NCBI RefSeq assembly: GCF_044335535.1
Contig: NZ_JBIQVZ010000003.1
Span: forward strand, 248,001-312,000
DNA from: Mariniflexile sp044335535
GTDB lineage: Bacteria > Bacteroidota > Bacteroidia > Flavobacteriales > Flavobacteriaceae
Reading direction: 5' to 3'
Length of the DNA stretch: 64,000 nucleotides
Positions 51,540 to 59,684 of the stretch are shown piece by piece. A program made the translations under genes and the position numbers. The notes under the pieces are model-generated. The model saw only the letters and a list, made by a program, of their open reading frames with translations, ran no database searches and was not told the origin of the DNA. Within the stretch, counting starts at the first letter, position 1. Each line of letters opens with the position of its first letter.

Positions 51540-52687
51540 TTTCCAAGCATTTTATAGGCTTCATCAATGTAAACAGATATATCTTCGGTAAAAGAATTCT
51601 CCTCTTTGTTAGAGCCTTTTGAGTGTCCTAACCTAACAATAATCACATTATCATTGGGTTCTACAATAACGTATTGTCCCAAGTGCCCACGCATCATAAA
51701 AAAGTCTTTGCCATTTTGTTGTTTTAACCACCAGCCGTAGCCGTATTGTGGGCTTTCAGGAAAACGCGGTTTTATGGATTTTGCAACAAATACTGAATCT
51801 AAAATTTGTTTTCCGTTCCATTTACCAAAATCTTTGTATAGTTTTCCAAATCGTGCAAAATCTTTAGCATTGCTAGCTATACAGCAATAGGCTTTTACCA
51901 AATCGTGGTCTTCACTATCAACTTGCCAAAAGGTTTCATTTTCACAGCCAAGTGGTTTCCAGAAACTTTCTTCTAAATATTGGTACATTTTTTTACCAGT
52001 AGCTTTTTCAATAACCATAGCTAGTATTTGCGTATCGCCACTAGAATATTTAAACTTTTTTCCTGGTTCCTCTTCAACTTTTAATCCTAGCATTACTTTT
52101 TCTAAATCGTCATCAAAGTAAGCTCGTGTAACAATTGAAAATGGTGAATAATACTTTTCGTCCCATGTCGTACCAGACGCCATACTCGATAAATCGCCCA
52201 CAGTCATTTTTGCTGCTAAACCCTTACAAAATGTTGGTAAAAAATCGCTTACGGGTTGGTCTAAACTTTTTATATAGCCTTGTTCAATAGCTTTTCCCAT
52301 AAGGCCAGACACATAACTTTTCGCCATTGAAAATGAATTGCTTTTAGAGTTTTCATCAAAACCATCATAATAGTTTTCAAACCAAATACTATCGTTTTTT
52401 ATAATAACGTATGCTATGGTGCCGTTTGTTTTATTGATGTCATTTAAAGCATCGGTTTCTTTAACAGTATTATAATGTTTGTGAATTGGCCAAGGTTGAG
52501 GGTTACCATTTTCTACAAGCTTGTTGTCGAATTTCTTATAATCTTCTAAATAAGCGGTTGAATGCCCTGTTAGATAAATGGTTCTAACGGCTTTTAACAA
52601 ATAGTCTGTATCTGTAATGTAAAGTGCAATTATTAACACGCCTAATAAAATAGCGACCCATTTAAAAAGTTTTTTAAGGAATTTCAT
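51536..52687 (-). CDS. Serine hydrolase, beta-lactamase class C family
   Basis: This 383-residue protein has an N-terminal membrane helix (about 5-24) and a periplasmic domain of the class C beta-lactamase/esterase type. The SxxK motif is SMAK in NSFSMAKSYVSG; a YSS motif (KYSSGDTQ) replaces the canonical YxN, and RGHLGQ is near the KTG position. These are features of esterases or peptidases in the family rather than true beta-lactamases. It is the first gene of a three-gene overlapping set with the exonuclease and the ABC ATPase. Confidence 0.88.
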   Translation of the reverse strand: MKFLKKLFKWVAILLGVLIIALYITDTDYLLKAVRTIYLTGHSTAYLEDYKKFDNKLVENGNPQPWPIHKHYNTVKETDALNDINKTNGTIAYVIIKNDSIWFENYYDGFDENSKSNSFSMAKSYVSGLMGKAIEQGYIKSLDQPVSDFLPTFCKGLAAKMTVGDLSSMASGTTWDEKYYSPFSIVTRAYFDDDLEKVMLGLKVEEEPGKKFKYSSGDTQILAMVIEKATGKKMYQYLEESFWKPLGCENETFWQVDSEDHDLVKAYCCIASNAKDFARFGKLYKDFGKWNGKQILDSVFVAKSIKPRFPESPQYGYGWWLKQQNGKDFFMMRGHLGQYVIVEPNDNVIIVRLGHSKGSNKEENSFTEDISVYIDEAYKMLGK

Positions 52688-52757
52688 TTCATGTTGTTTA
52701 ATTGAAATAAATATAGGAAATATTTTATGTAATCCTACTTTAGGAAGAATGGAAATA

Positions 52758-52920
52758 AGAGCATGTTTAAAAAAAATTCAATTGGCTAAAAAAATGCCTT
52801 TTTTGCCACATATTTGTCTTTTTATCACCCCATAGCTACGGCTATGCGGTTCAAAAAAGCCTTCATATGGAACAAAAATCATCATTTTTCGATACAATCA
52901 ATCCTTTTTAAGCATGCTCT
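52758..52920. mobile_element. MITE-like element B with AGAGCATG termini
   Basis: The 163-bp element begins AGAGCATGTTTAAAAAAAAT and ends with the reverse complement of AGAGCATGCTTAAAAAGGAT; about 18 of 21 end positions match. A central CATAGC-TACG-GCTATG hairpin contains the CCGTAGCTATGG word (reverse strand) also present in element A at 31830-31991. It encodes nothing and lies upstream of the serine hydrolase. Confidence 0.72.
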
Positions 52921-52924
52921 AAAA

Positions 52925-53398
52925 CTAAAAGAGAGATTGTTGTTTGTATGGGTTTTCGTGTTCCAGCAACCATTGCTTACGGTGTAAACCACCAGCATAA
53001 CCTGTTAAGCTACCATCACTACCAATAACCCGATGGCAAGGTACAATAATCCAAAGGGGATTTTTCCCATTGGCATTTGCAACGGCCCTAATAGCTTTTA
53101 CGTCGCCTAATTGTTTTGATAATTCTAGATAGGAAACTGTTTTTCCATAAGGAATTTGCTCCAGTTGTTTCCAAACTGTTTTTTGAAAATCGGTGCCTTC
53201 TGGGTTAAGTTTAAGGTCAAATTGCGTGCGTGTGCCTTCAAAATATTCGTTAAGTTGCATCACACAATCTTCAAGTTCAACAGGAATAATATCCGTTATT
53301 TTTTCTTCAGAATTTAAAACGATTACAGATGAAATACCATTTGTATCACCACTAATTTTGGTGTAACCTAAAGGCGATTTGATGATGCATTCTTCCAT
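52925..53398 (-). CDS. ogt: Methylated-DNA-protein-cysteine methyltransferase
   Basis: This 157-residue DNA repair protein moves methyl groups from O6-methylguanine to its own cysteine. The active site is IVPCHRVIG with the catalytic cysteine, and the helix-turn-helix region is KAIRAVANANGKNP. The length is typical of Ogt/MGMT without the Ada regulatory part. It overlaps the CNNM gene by one base, so the two are translated together. Confidence 0.96.
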   Translation of the reverse strand: MEECIIKSPLGYTKISGDTNGISSVIVLNSEEKITDIIPVELEDCVMQLNEYFEGTRTQFDLKLNPEGTDFQKTVWKQLEQIPYGKTVSYLELSKQLGDVKAIRAVANANGKNPLWIIVPCHRVIGSDGSLTGYAGGLHRKQWLLEHENPYKQQSLF

Positions 53399-54516
53399 TA
53401 GTTGATGGGGTCTTTATCGTCTATAATGCCGAGGCGTTTTGCCCGGGCTTCCCAGCTTTTTCTTGCCAAATGTTGCAAGTCGGCAATGTTGTCACTCTCA
53501 TCCATAATTTCAAATCCCAATAAGGTTTCAATAACATCTTCCATAGTAACAATGCCACTTACAGAACCATATTCGTCAACGACCAATGCCATATGGTTTT
53601 TACTATTTACCAATTGGTCTAGCAATTTTGGAATCGCAAGTGACCGATTGACAATGATAATATTTCGTTTGATATCAACCAATTTTTTATTGTTGTTATC
53701 ATTCGCCATTTCCCTGAAAACATCGTCCTTTAAAACCAATCCTGTAATGTTATCGATTTCATCTTGAAATACGGGGATACGGGAAAAACGAATGTGTTGG
53801 TTTTCTTTAAAAAAATCCCCAATGGTCATGTCTTCGCTAACGGTTTTCATAACAGTACGCGGTGTCATAACGTCTTTAGCCTGAATGTTTTTAAAGGTCA
53901 ATAAATTTTTAATCACCGTACTTTCAGAAGCTTCAAAAACACCTTCTTCTTCAGCAATTTCCGTCATGGCATAAAACCCGTCACGACTCATAACACTATG
54001 ATGCCCTTTGCCGCCAATAAGTTTGGTAGTTAGTTGTAGCATCCAAAGAATGCCTGTCCATTTTAATGGAAAAAGCAATAGGTTTAAACTTAGAGCTGTG
54101 AAATTGGCTAATTGTTTCCAATACGTGGCGCCAATGGTTTTAGGAATTATTTCTGAAGCTATTAAAATTAAGATGGTCATTATAGTGGAAATGATACCAA
54201 CCATAACATCTTCGGTAAACGGAAAACCAAGAAATAGTGTTTGTTTACTGCCATAAATATTGGCATAGGCAGTTTTAGCTTGTACACCAACTAAAATAGC
54301 GCCTACAGTATGCGCTATCGTATTAAAGGTTAAAATAGCTATAAGGGGTTTGTCAATATCTTTTTTAAAATGCTCTAAAATAATGGCAAACGATTTGCCC
54401 TCTTTTTTGTTAATATTAATAAATGTGGGGGTAATGCTTAGCAAAACGGCCTCTAAAATGGAACACCAAAAAGAGAAAATGATAGCGGTTGATGCATAAA
54501 ATAAGAGCAATCCCAT
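53398..54516 (-). CDS. CNNM/CBS domain membrane protein (hemolysin C family)
   Basis: This 372-residue inner-membrane protein has a DUF21/CNNM domain with about four helices (about 1-175, including CSILEAVLLSITPTFI and ASEIIPKTIGATYW) and a pair of CBS domains (about 205-330, VMTPRTVMKTVSEDM, VVDEYGSVSGIVTMEDVIET). Members transport or sense Mg2+ or Co2+ and are related to GldE, but it lacks a clear C-terminal CorC part. The tail is short. It is co-transcribed with ogt by 1-bp overlap. Confidence 0.92.
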   Translation of the reverse strand: MGLLLFYASTAIIFSFWCSILEAVLLSITPTFININKKEGKSFAIILEHFKKDIDKPLIAILTFNTIAHTVGAILVGVQAKTAYANIYGSKQTLFLGFPFTEDVMVGIISTIMTILILIASEIIPKTIGATYWKQLANFTALSLNLLLFPLKWTGILWMLQLTTKLIGGKGHHSVMSRDGFYAMTEIAEEEGVFEASESTVIKNLLTFKNIQAKDVMTPRTVMKTVSEDMTIGDFFKENQHIRFSRIPVFQDEIDNITGLVLKDDVFREMANDNNNKKLVDIKRNIIIVNRSLAIPKLLDQLVNSKNHMALVVDEYGSVSGIVTMEDVIETLLGFEIMDESDNIADLQHLARKSWEARAKRLGIIDDKDPIN

Positions 54517-54604
54517 AACGATTTAATTTTTTTATTAAAGCTATGAAATTAATTTTACAATATTCTTTTTATGAGAGTATGTAATACAATTATTTTATAG
54601 AAAA

Positions 54605-54632
54605 CCTATTAGGTTTTAAAATCTAACAGGTG
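54605..54632. repeat. Imperfect palindrome ACCTATTAGGTTTT/AAAATCTAACAGGT
   Basis: A 28-bp inverted repeat with two mismatches. It looks like a variant of the CCTGTTAGGTTTT-type repeat. It lies between the convergent ends or spacer of the CNNM and barrel-protein genes. Confidence 0.6.
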
Positions 54633-54641
54633 TAAAAGTTC

Positions 54642-55511
54642 TTATTTAACACTTAAAAAGATACCTCCAGATATTGAAGGTGCTGAATAAGTAAGTTTTC
54701 CAGATACCGGATTTGTATAATTAAGAGAAATACCTAGGTTTTTTTTAATATAATAAGCAACTTCTGCTCCTAAGCTTACATATTCAATGTTGTTTGCAAA
54801 TATGCTTCCTTGTAAGTTTTCCGCACTTAAATTGCCGTTTTTTAGTGATTCTAAAACATTTACTCGACCAATAAGCCACAATTTATTTTTTAAAATATTA
54901 CCACCTATTTCTAAACCGGCTCTAAGTTCATCAGAAAAGCCTTTGGTTCTATTATTAAAACCTAAATAAGTTTTAGCGTATGATGGCATTGTACCTAGTT
55001 TAAAAGATGTTCCAAGGGTGGTTTGTATAAGTTGATTAAATTCACCGTCACCTGTTTGAAAACTGCCATCGCTTCCTCCAGAACTGTTGCCAGTTGGAAT
55101 TCCTAGTTTTAAAGTTGCAGATAAGGCATAATTTTTAGTTTTAAATATTCCATATCTCACACCTAATTCCATATCTCCAAAACTATTCAATGCTTCGCCT
55201 TTTGATAGTATTTGGCCTGTAGTTCCTGATATTTCATCATTTTCTACTGCTCTTGAAAAAAATGGAATATAGCTAATAATATCAAATTTATTTGAAATGC
55301 CATATTCACCATAAAGACTAATATTAAATTGACTTCTCGTAATATTAGGGTCAGTTTTACCAGTATCTGTATAATGTTGATCAGCAACTATATACCAAGC
55401 AGATAATTTATAGTATCCTTTACCTTTTCCTTTTGTCCATTGTGAAAAAACGGTGTTGGAAAATAAAAATGCAAGTATTATTACAAATAGAATTTTTTTT
55501 GAATTCATCAT
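54642..55511 (-). CDS. Outer-membrane beta-barrel protein, unknown function
   Basis: This 289-residue protein has a signal peptide (ends near TVFSQ, residue 24) and then alternating strands with aromatic girdles, for example KGYYKLSAWYIVADQHY and YGISNKFDIISYIPFF. It ends in a beta strand (SGGIFLSVK). The barrel looks like 10-12 strands, in the style of transporter-like proteins in Bacteroidota. It is encoded 18 bp after the BIG2/DM13 lipoprotein, so the two may form one system. Function not recognised. Confidence 0.8.
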   Translation of the reverse strand: MMNSKKILFVIILAFLFSNTVFSQWTKGKGKGYYKLSAWYIVADQHYTDTGKTDPNITRSQFNISLYGEYGISNKFDIISYIPFFSRAVENDEISGTTGQILSKGEALNSFGDMELGVRYGIFKTKNYALSATLKLGIPTGNSSGGSDGSFQTGDGEFNQLIQTTLGTSFKLGTMPSYAKTYLGFNNRTKGFSDELRAGLEIGGNILKNKLWLIGRVNVLESLKNGNLSAENLQGSIFANNIEYVSLGAEVAYYIKKNLGISLNYTNPVSGKLTYSAPSISGGIFLSVK

Positions 55512-55529
55512 TTTTTAAAAAATAAATTA

Positions 55530-56489
55530 TTAATCGTTTATTTTCCCTTCGCCCACCTTAACACCAAAGGGTTTACACCAATATAGTACATAGGAATAAT
55601 CGTTAATACCTTTGTTGTTTATTATGTAAGAATGCGCACCACTAAAAGTAGTTACAGGACCTATTTCAAGGGCACTACCAATAGAATTAGGATTATTGCT
55701 TAAATAAATATAAAGCCCAGGTAAACTAGTTGTGACCTCATAATTACTGCCGATAGATAATTTTAAGTCGTTAGAATTTTCTATTTGAGATAAAGTAAAA
55801 TCCCCTTTTAAGGCATAATTACTTGTAGATACGATAGTTCCAGACTTTGTATTTGCATTTTGTGCGACCTCGGTTATTGTTACAGAAGTAGTGCTTTCTA
55901 TAGTTTTATTATTTACAACTGTTTGAGCTTTTATATTTGTTGTGCCTTTAGAAACACCAGTAATTAAACCATTGGTATTAACAGTAGCAACAGAAGAATT
56001 TTCACTAGACCAAGTAATATTAGCAGCTTCTTTCTCTCCTAAAGCATTATAGTAAGCAACATTATATTGGTAGGTTTCAGAAACGGCAATACTTTCTATT
56101 GGGTTTAAAAAGACTATTTCTTCTGGTTTTGGTTCAGAATTATTCGCAGTAATAGTTATAGGGATTGTATTTTCTACAGTTTTACTATTTATAATTGCTT
56201 GTGCTTTTATATTTGTTGTTCCTTCAGAAATGCCAGTAACTAATCCTTTAGCATCTACAGTAGCAATGTAAGGGGCTTCGCTAGACCAAGTTATATTTAC
56301 GGTTTCTGCTTCTCCAATATTGTTAAAATATCTAACATTCAATTGATAGGTTTCAGTAGCAGAAATGCTTTCTACGGGATTCAAAAATCGAATTTCTTCA
56401 GGAATGGTATCGTTTATTATATCTTCACCGATACAATTGCATAAAATTAGGCTAGTAATTAAAATAAAAACTAGATGTATTTTTCTCAT
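55530..56489 (-). CDS. Lipoprotein with two BIG2 domains and a DM13 domain
   Basis: This 319-residue protein has a lipobox ILCNC (cysteine near 19). Two tandem Ig-like BIG2 domains follow (about 30-117 and 120-210), each with ETYQLNVRYFN/ETYQYNVAYYN, NITWSSE and GTTNIKAQ. The C-terminal part (about 215-319) matches the DM13 domain: GTIVSTSNYALKGDFTL, LYIYLSNNP and VLYWCKPFGVKVGEGKI with the conserved cysteine. DM13 is proposed to carry electrons in surface proteins. It is probably on the outer membrane surface and partners the barrel protein downstream; that is inference. Confidence 0.85.
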   Translation of the reverse strand: MRKIHLVFILITSLILCNCIGEDIINDTIPEEIRFLNPVESISATETYQLNVRYFNNIGEAETVNITWSSEAPYIATVDAKGLVTGISEGTTNIKAQAIINSKTVENTIPITITANNSEPKPEEIVFLNPIESIAVSETYQYNVAYYNALGEKEAANITWSSENSSVATVNTNGLITGVSKGTTNIKAQTVVNNKTIESTTSVTITEVAQNANTKSGTIVSTSNYALKGDFTLSQIENSNDLKLSIGSNYEVTTSLPGLYIYLSNNPNSIGSALEIGPVTTFSGAHSYIINNKGINDYSYVLYWCKPFGVKVGEGKIND

Positions 56490-56690
56490 AATATGACATT
56501 TTGATACTATGTCGCTTATATAAGTTGATAATTACATTAACAGAACAGAAATGTTAAAAAAAGACTAATTTTTTAATTGGAAACCAGATGTTCGTAGATT
56601 TAAAATTTTACCACATCAAGCCCATTTGCTACTTTGAGCAAAAAGATATTTTTATTTCATCAAGACTCAGGAAGACAATATTTTGATCGA

Positions 56691-57683
56691 TTATTTATTT
56701 AAAAGTTTAATAACATCCTTTGCAAAATAGCTTGCTATAATATCAGCTCCAGCACGTTTTATAGCCGTAATTTGTTCCATCATAACAGCGTCGTGATCTA
56801 ACCAGCCTTTTTCGGCAGCGGCTTTTAGCATGGCATATTCACCAGAAACTTGATACACGGCAACAGGCACATCAACGGCATTTTTTATGTCTCTTACAAT
56901 ATCTAAATAACAAATCCCTGGTTTTACCATGACGATATCGGCACCTTCGTCAATATCCATTTCGGTTTCTCGTATGGCTTCAAAACGGTTGGCATAATCC
57001 ATTTGATAGGTTTTTTTGTCTTTTGGAATATCAATCAAGTCAACAGGAGCAGAATCTAAAGCGTCTCGAAACGGCCCATAAAACGCCGAAGCGTATTTAG
57101 CTGAATAGCTCATGATGCCAGTATTGATAAACCCTTCATCTTCCAACGCTTCGCGAATGGTTAAAATACGTCCGTCCATCATATCACTTGGTGCTACAAA
57201 ATCGGCACCTGCTTTGGCATGGGATACACTCATTTCAGCCAACAAATCAACAGTTGCATCATTAACAATCATACCATTTTCTATAATACCATCATGCCCG
57301 TAAGATGAGTATGGATCTAAAGCGACATCGGTCATAACCAACATATCTGGACAGGCATTTTTAACGGTTTTTATGGCACGCTGCATCAATCCGTTAGGGT
57401 TTAAGGCTTCAGTACCTTTATTATCTTTTAAATTATCGGGTACTTTTACAAATAACAACACCGATTTTAAACCCAGTTTCCAAAGTTCTTTTACTTCGTT
57501 TTCCAGTAAATCTAAACTGAAACGGAAATAATTTGGCATCGAAGGAATCTCATCTTTCACGCCTCTTCCTTCTACCACAAAAAGGGGAACTAAAAAATCG
57601 TTTGGAGTAATGATGGTTTCTCTAACCAAACTACGAATAGCTTCGTTGGTTCTTAATCGTCTGTTTCTTCTAAGTGGATACAT
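56691..57683 (-). CDS. hemB: Delta-aminolevulinic acid dehydratase
   Basis: This enzyme condenses two 5-aminolevulinate molecules to porphobilinogen. The active-site lysines are in YSAKYASAFYGPFRDA and VMVKPGICYLDIV. The zinc-site cysteines of the zinc-dependent enzymes are absent at the DVALDPYSSYGHDG loop, so this is the magnesium-type enzyme. The length of 330 residues is standard. It is the last gene of the minus-strand run hemE-EI24-hemF-ychJ-hemB. Confidence 0.97.
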   Translation of the reverse strand: MYPLRRNRRLRTNEAIRSLVRETIITPNDFLVPLFVVEGRGVKDEIPSMPNYFRFSLDLLENEVKELWKLGLKSVLLFVKVPDNLKDNKGTEALNPNGLMQRAIKTVKNACPDMLVMTDVALDPYSSYGHDGIIENGMIVNDATVDLLAEMSVSHAKAGADFVAPSDMMDGRILTIREALEDEGFINTGIMSYSAKYASAFYGPFRDALDSAPVDLIDIPKDKKTYQMDYANRFEAIRETEMDIDEGADIVMVKPGICYLDIVRDIKNAVDVPVAVYQVSGEYAMLKAAAEKGWLDHDAVMMEQITAIKRAGADIIASYFAKDVIKLLNK

Positions 57684-57694
57684 TATTATATTTT

Positions 57695-58081
57695 TTATTT
57701 ACTTAATCCTAAATAAGTCCAATGGTTGTTTTCTTTTAAAAAAGCTGATTTTTCATGAATGATATCTACTTTTCCCTTTTCATAAAAATACGCATTAAAT
57801 GTAACTATTCCATCGGTGTCGCCCGGTTTTCCTTTTGAAGTTTCCAATACTTCTAATTTTATCCATTGAACAGATTTAGCCCATTTAATAATTTCTTTTT
57901 TTTCTTTAACTGGTCGTGTGGAACTATGGTGGCTTTGCATTAAATAGTCACCGTTAGCTAATACAAATGCACTATATCTAGAACGCATTAACTGTTCTGC
58001 CGTTAAGGCTTGATAAATGTTGTGATGAATTTTTCCGCAACATTCTGAATAAAGGATAGTATTTCCACAATAGCAATTCAT
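57695..58081 (-). CDS. YchJ-like protein with SEC-C type zinc motif
   Basis: This 128-residue protein begins with CYCGNTILYSECCG, a zinc-binding C-x-C...CC motif related to SEC-C, followed by a YchJ/NTF2-like domain (AEQLMRSRYSAFVLANGDYL, IVTFNAYFYEKGKVDIIHE). The function is unknown; the SEC-C motif usually binds zinc and proteins. I start at ATG 58081; an in-frame TTG at 58099 would add six residues. It lies 8 bp after the hemF stop in the haem operon. Confidence 0.85.
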   Translation of the reverse strand: MNCYCGNTILYSECCGKIHHNIYQALTAEQLMRSRYSAFVLANGDYLMQSHHSSTRPVKEKKEIIKWAKSVQWIKLEVLETSKGKPGDTDGIVTFNAYFYEKGKVDIIHEKSAFLKENNHWTYLGLSK

Positions 58082-58089
58082 GTGATTTT

Positions 58090-59607
58090 TTATATCCAAT
58101 CAACTGGTTTTTTCAATACGTCCAATAATTTTTCTTCCTCACTTCCTGCTTCGGGTTGATGGTCGTAAACCCATTGCACATGTGGCGGCAAACTCATTAA
58201 AATACTTTCAATACGCCCATTGGTTTTTAGTCCGAATAGGGTGCCTTTATCGTGTACTAAATTAAATTCCACATAACGTCCACGACGTATTTCTTGCCAA
58301 TCTCTTTGTTCTTTTGAATAGGGCAAATCTTTGCGTTTTTCGACAATAGGGATGTAGCATTCAAGAAAGCTATTCCCAACTTCGGTTACAAAGTTGTACC
58401 AGTTTTCCATGGACATGGTTTTGGAGGCCTTGCAATAGTCAAAAAACAAACCTCCAACGCCACGGGCTTCGTTACGGTGTGCATTCCAAAAATAGTCGTC
58501 GCATTTTGTTTTGTATGTTTTATAAAAGTCTGGGTTATGTTTGTCACAAGCCGTTTTACAGGTTTTATGAAAATGAATAGCGTCTTCTTCGAACAGGTAA
58601 TAAGGTGTTAAATCTTGTCCGCCACCAAACCAGTTATCAATAATATTTCCTTGTTTATCATACATTTCAAAGTAACGCCAATTGGCATGAACTGTCGGTA
58701 CCATTGGGTTTTTAGGATGCAAAACTAAACTCAAACCGCAAGCAAAAAAGTCGACATCACCCACATTAAAATAGGCTTGCATCGATTTTGGAAGTTTTCC
58801 ATGAACACCAGAAATATTAACGCCCCCTTTTTCGAATACATGGCCGTTTTCAATCACACGGGTACGCCCACCTCCGCCTTCTGGTCGTTCCCAAATATCT
58901 TCTCTAAAGGTGGCTTTGCCATCAACCGTTTCCAATTTTGATGTGATGGTGTCTTGTAAAGTTTGTATGTATTTATAGAATTTATCTTTGAGGTTGGGGT
59001 CATCGTTTTGTTCCTTAGTTTGATTATCTCCGGTTTGATTACCTGCAAGGTTTCCAAAACCTTGTAGGTCTAAATCACTTCTTTGTTTTTTATGTGCCAT
59101 ATCAAAATTATCGATCGAGTCAAAAAGTCTTACAATGTCACTTCTTGATAATATACTTTTGTTGTTTTCGTTAGAAAAATAGTAATTATAAGATGAAAAT
59201 GAATAATCTTTTAATGATTTTACTATCTTATGATTTATAGGATTATTATGAACATATATAATGCTATTTTTTAGATATGTTTCATCAAGTATTTTTTTTC
59301 GTTTGAAATGTTTTTCAAACAAGCTTCCTGTTCTATTCTGTTGTTTATTAAAAGCTTTTGCATAAGCGTTGAAAAGGTTAGAAAAGGCTTGGCTTACAAC
59401 CGTACCATCTTCAATTAATTTAACAATGAGGTGAAAATGATTATTCATTAAGCAGTAAGCAATGACATCAACTTTTCCTGCTAAATGTTTTTCAATTAAA
59501 ATTAAGAAATAAGACATGTTAGCTTCATTCTGAAAAATAATACCACTGTTTATTCCCCGGTTGAAAATATGATAGCAATAGTCTTTTTCTAATGTCTCTA
59601 ATGTCAT
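58090..59607 (-). CDS. hemF: RAYT transposase-HemF fusion: coproporphyrinogen III oxidase with a transposase-like N-terminus
   Basis: A single 505-codon frame. Residues 1-170 are a REP-associated tyrosine transposase (IS200-like, Y1): YHIFNRGINSGIIF, the HUH motif in NNHFHLIV (His57, His59), the likely nucleophile Tyr118 in IIYVHNNPINHKIV, and the usual tail DYSFSSYNYY. Residues 180-189 are translated REP palindrome. Residues 207-505 are complete oxygen-dependent coproporphyrinogen III oxidase with WERPEGGGGRTRVIENG, HANWRYFE, WFGGGQDLTPYY, GVGGLFFDY and RRGRYVEFNL. No stop, Met, GTG or TTG lies in frame between residue 170 and the HemF domain. Thus HemF is made either as the whole fusion or from internal Met170 with a 36-residue leader. 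HemF forms protoporphyrinogen IX. Confidence 0.9.
   Translation of the reverse strand: MTLETLEKDYCYHIFNRGINSGIIFQNEANMSYFLILIEKHLAGKVDVIAYCLMNNHFHLIVKLIEDGTVVSQAFSNLFNAYAKAFNKQQNRTGSLFEKHFKRKKILDETYLKNSIIYVHNNPINHKIVKSLKDYSFSSYNYYFSNENNKSILSRSDIVRLFDSIDNFDMAHKKQRSDLDLQGFGNLAGNQTGDNQTKEQNDDPNLKDKFYKYIQTLQDTITSKLETVDGKATFREDIWERPEGGGGRTRVIENGHVFEKGGVNISGVHGKLPKSMQAYFNVGDVDFFACGLSLVLHPKNPMVPTVHANWRYFEMYDKQGNIIDNWFGGGQDLTPYYLFEEDAIHFHKTCKTACDKHNPDFYKTYKTKCDDYFWNAHRNEARGVGGLFFDYCKASKTMSMENWYNFVTEVGNSFLECYIPIVEKRKDLPYSKEQRDWQEIRRGRYVEFNLVHDKGTLFGLKTNGRIESILMSLPPHVQWVYDHQPEAGSEEEKLLDVLKKPVDWI
59041..59070. repeat. REP palindrome inside the hemF fusion frame
   Basis: On the minus strand GACCTACAAGG-TTTTGGAAA-CCTTGCAGGT. 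It is in frame and encodes residues 180-189 (DLQGFGNLAG). It has the same core as the REP sequences at 59633-59684, on the other side of the transposase part. Confidence 0.85.
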
Positions 59608-59632
59608 GTTTTTTGTTTTAGACCTTTTTTTA

Positions 59633-59684
59633 GACCTACAAGGCTTTGAAAACCTTACAGGTCAGGGTTAAAACCTTGTGGGTC
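59633..59684. repeat. REP-type repeats between EI24 and the fusion gene
   Basis: On the minus strand the sequence reads GACCCACAAGGTTTT, then GACCTGTAAGGTTTTC, then AAAGCCTTGTAGGTC: a direct pair and an inverted pair. The last eight codons and stop of EI24 lie in it. Confidence 0.85.

Noticed and set aside
51536..52687. True class C beta-lactamase (resistance gene)
   Set aside because: The YxN motif is replaced by YSS and the protein has a membrane anchor; it fits a general serine hydrolase better.
58090..59607. Assembly error joining two separate genes
   Set aside because: Cannot be excluded from sequence alone, but both domains are intact and the REP junction is as expected for a real insertion, so it is reported as a finding with this caveat.
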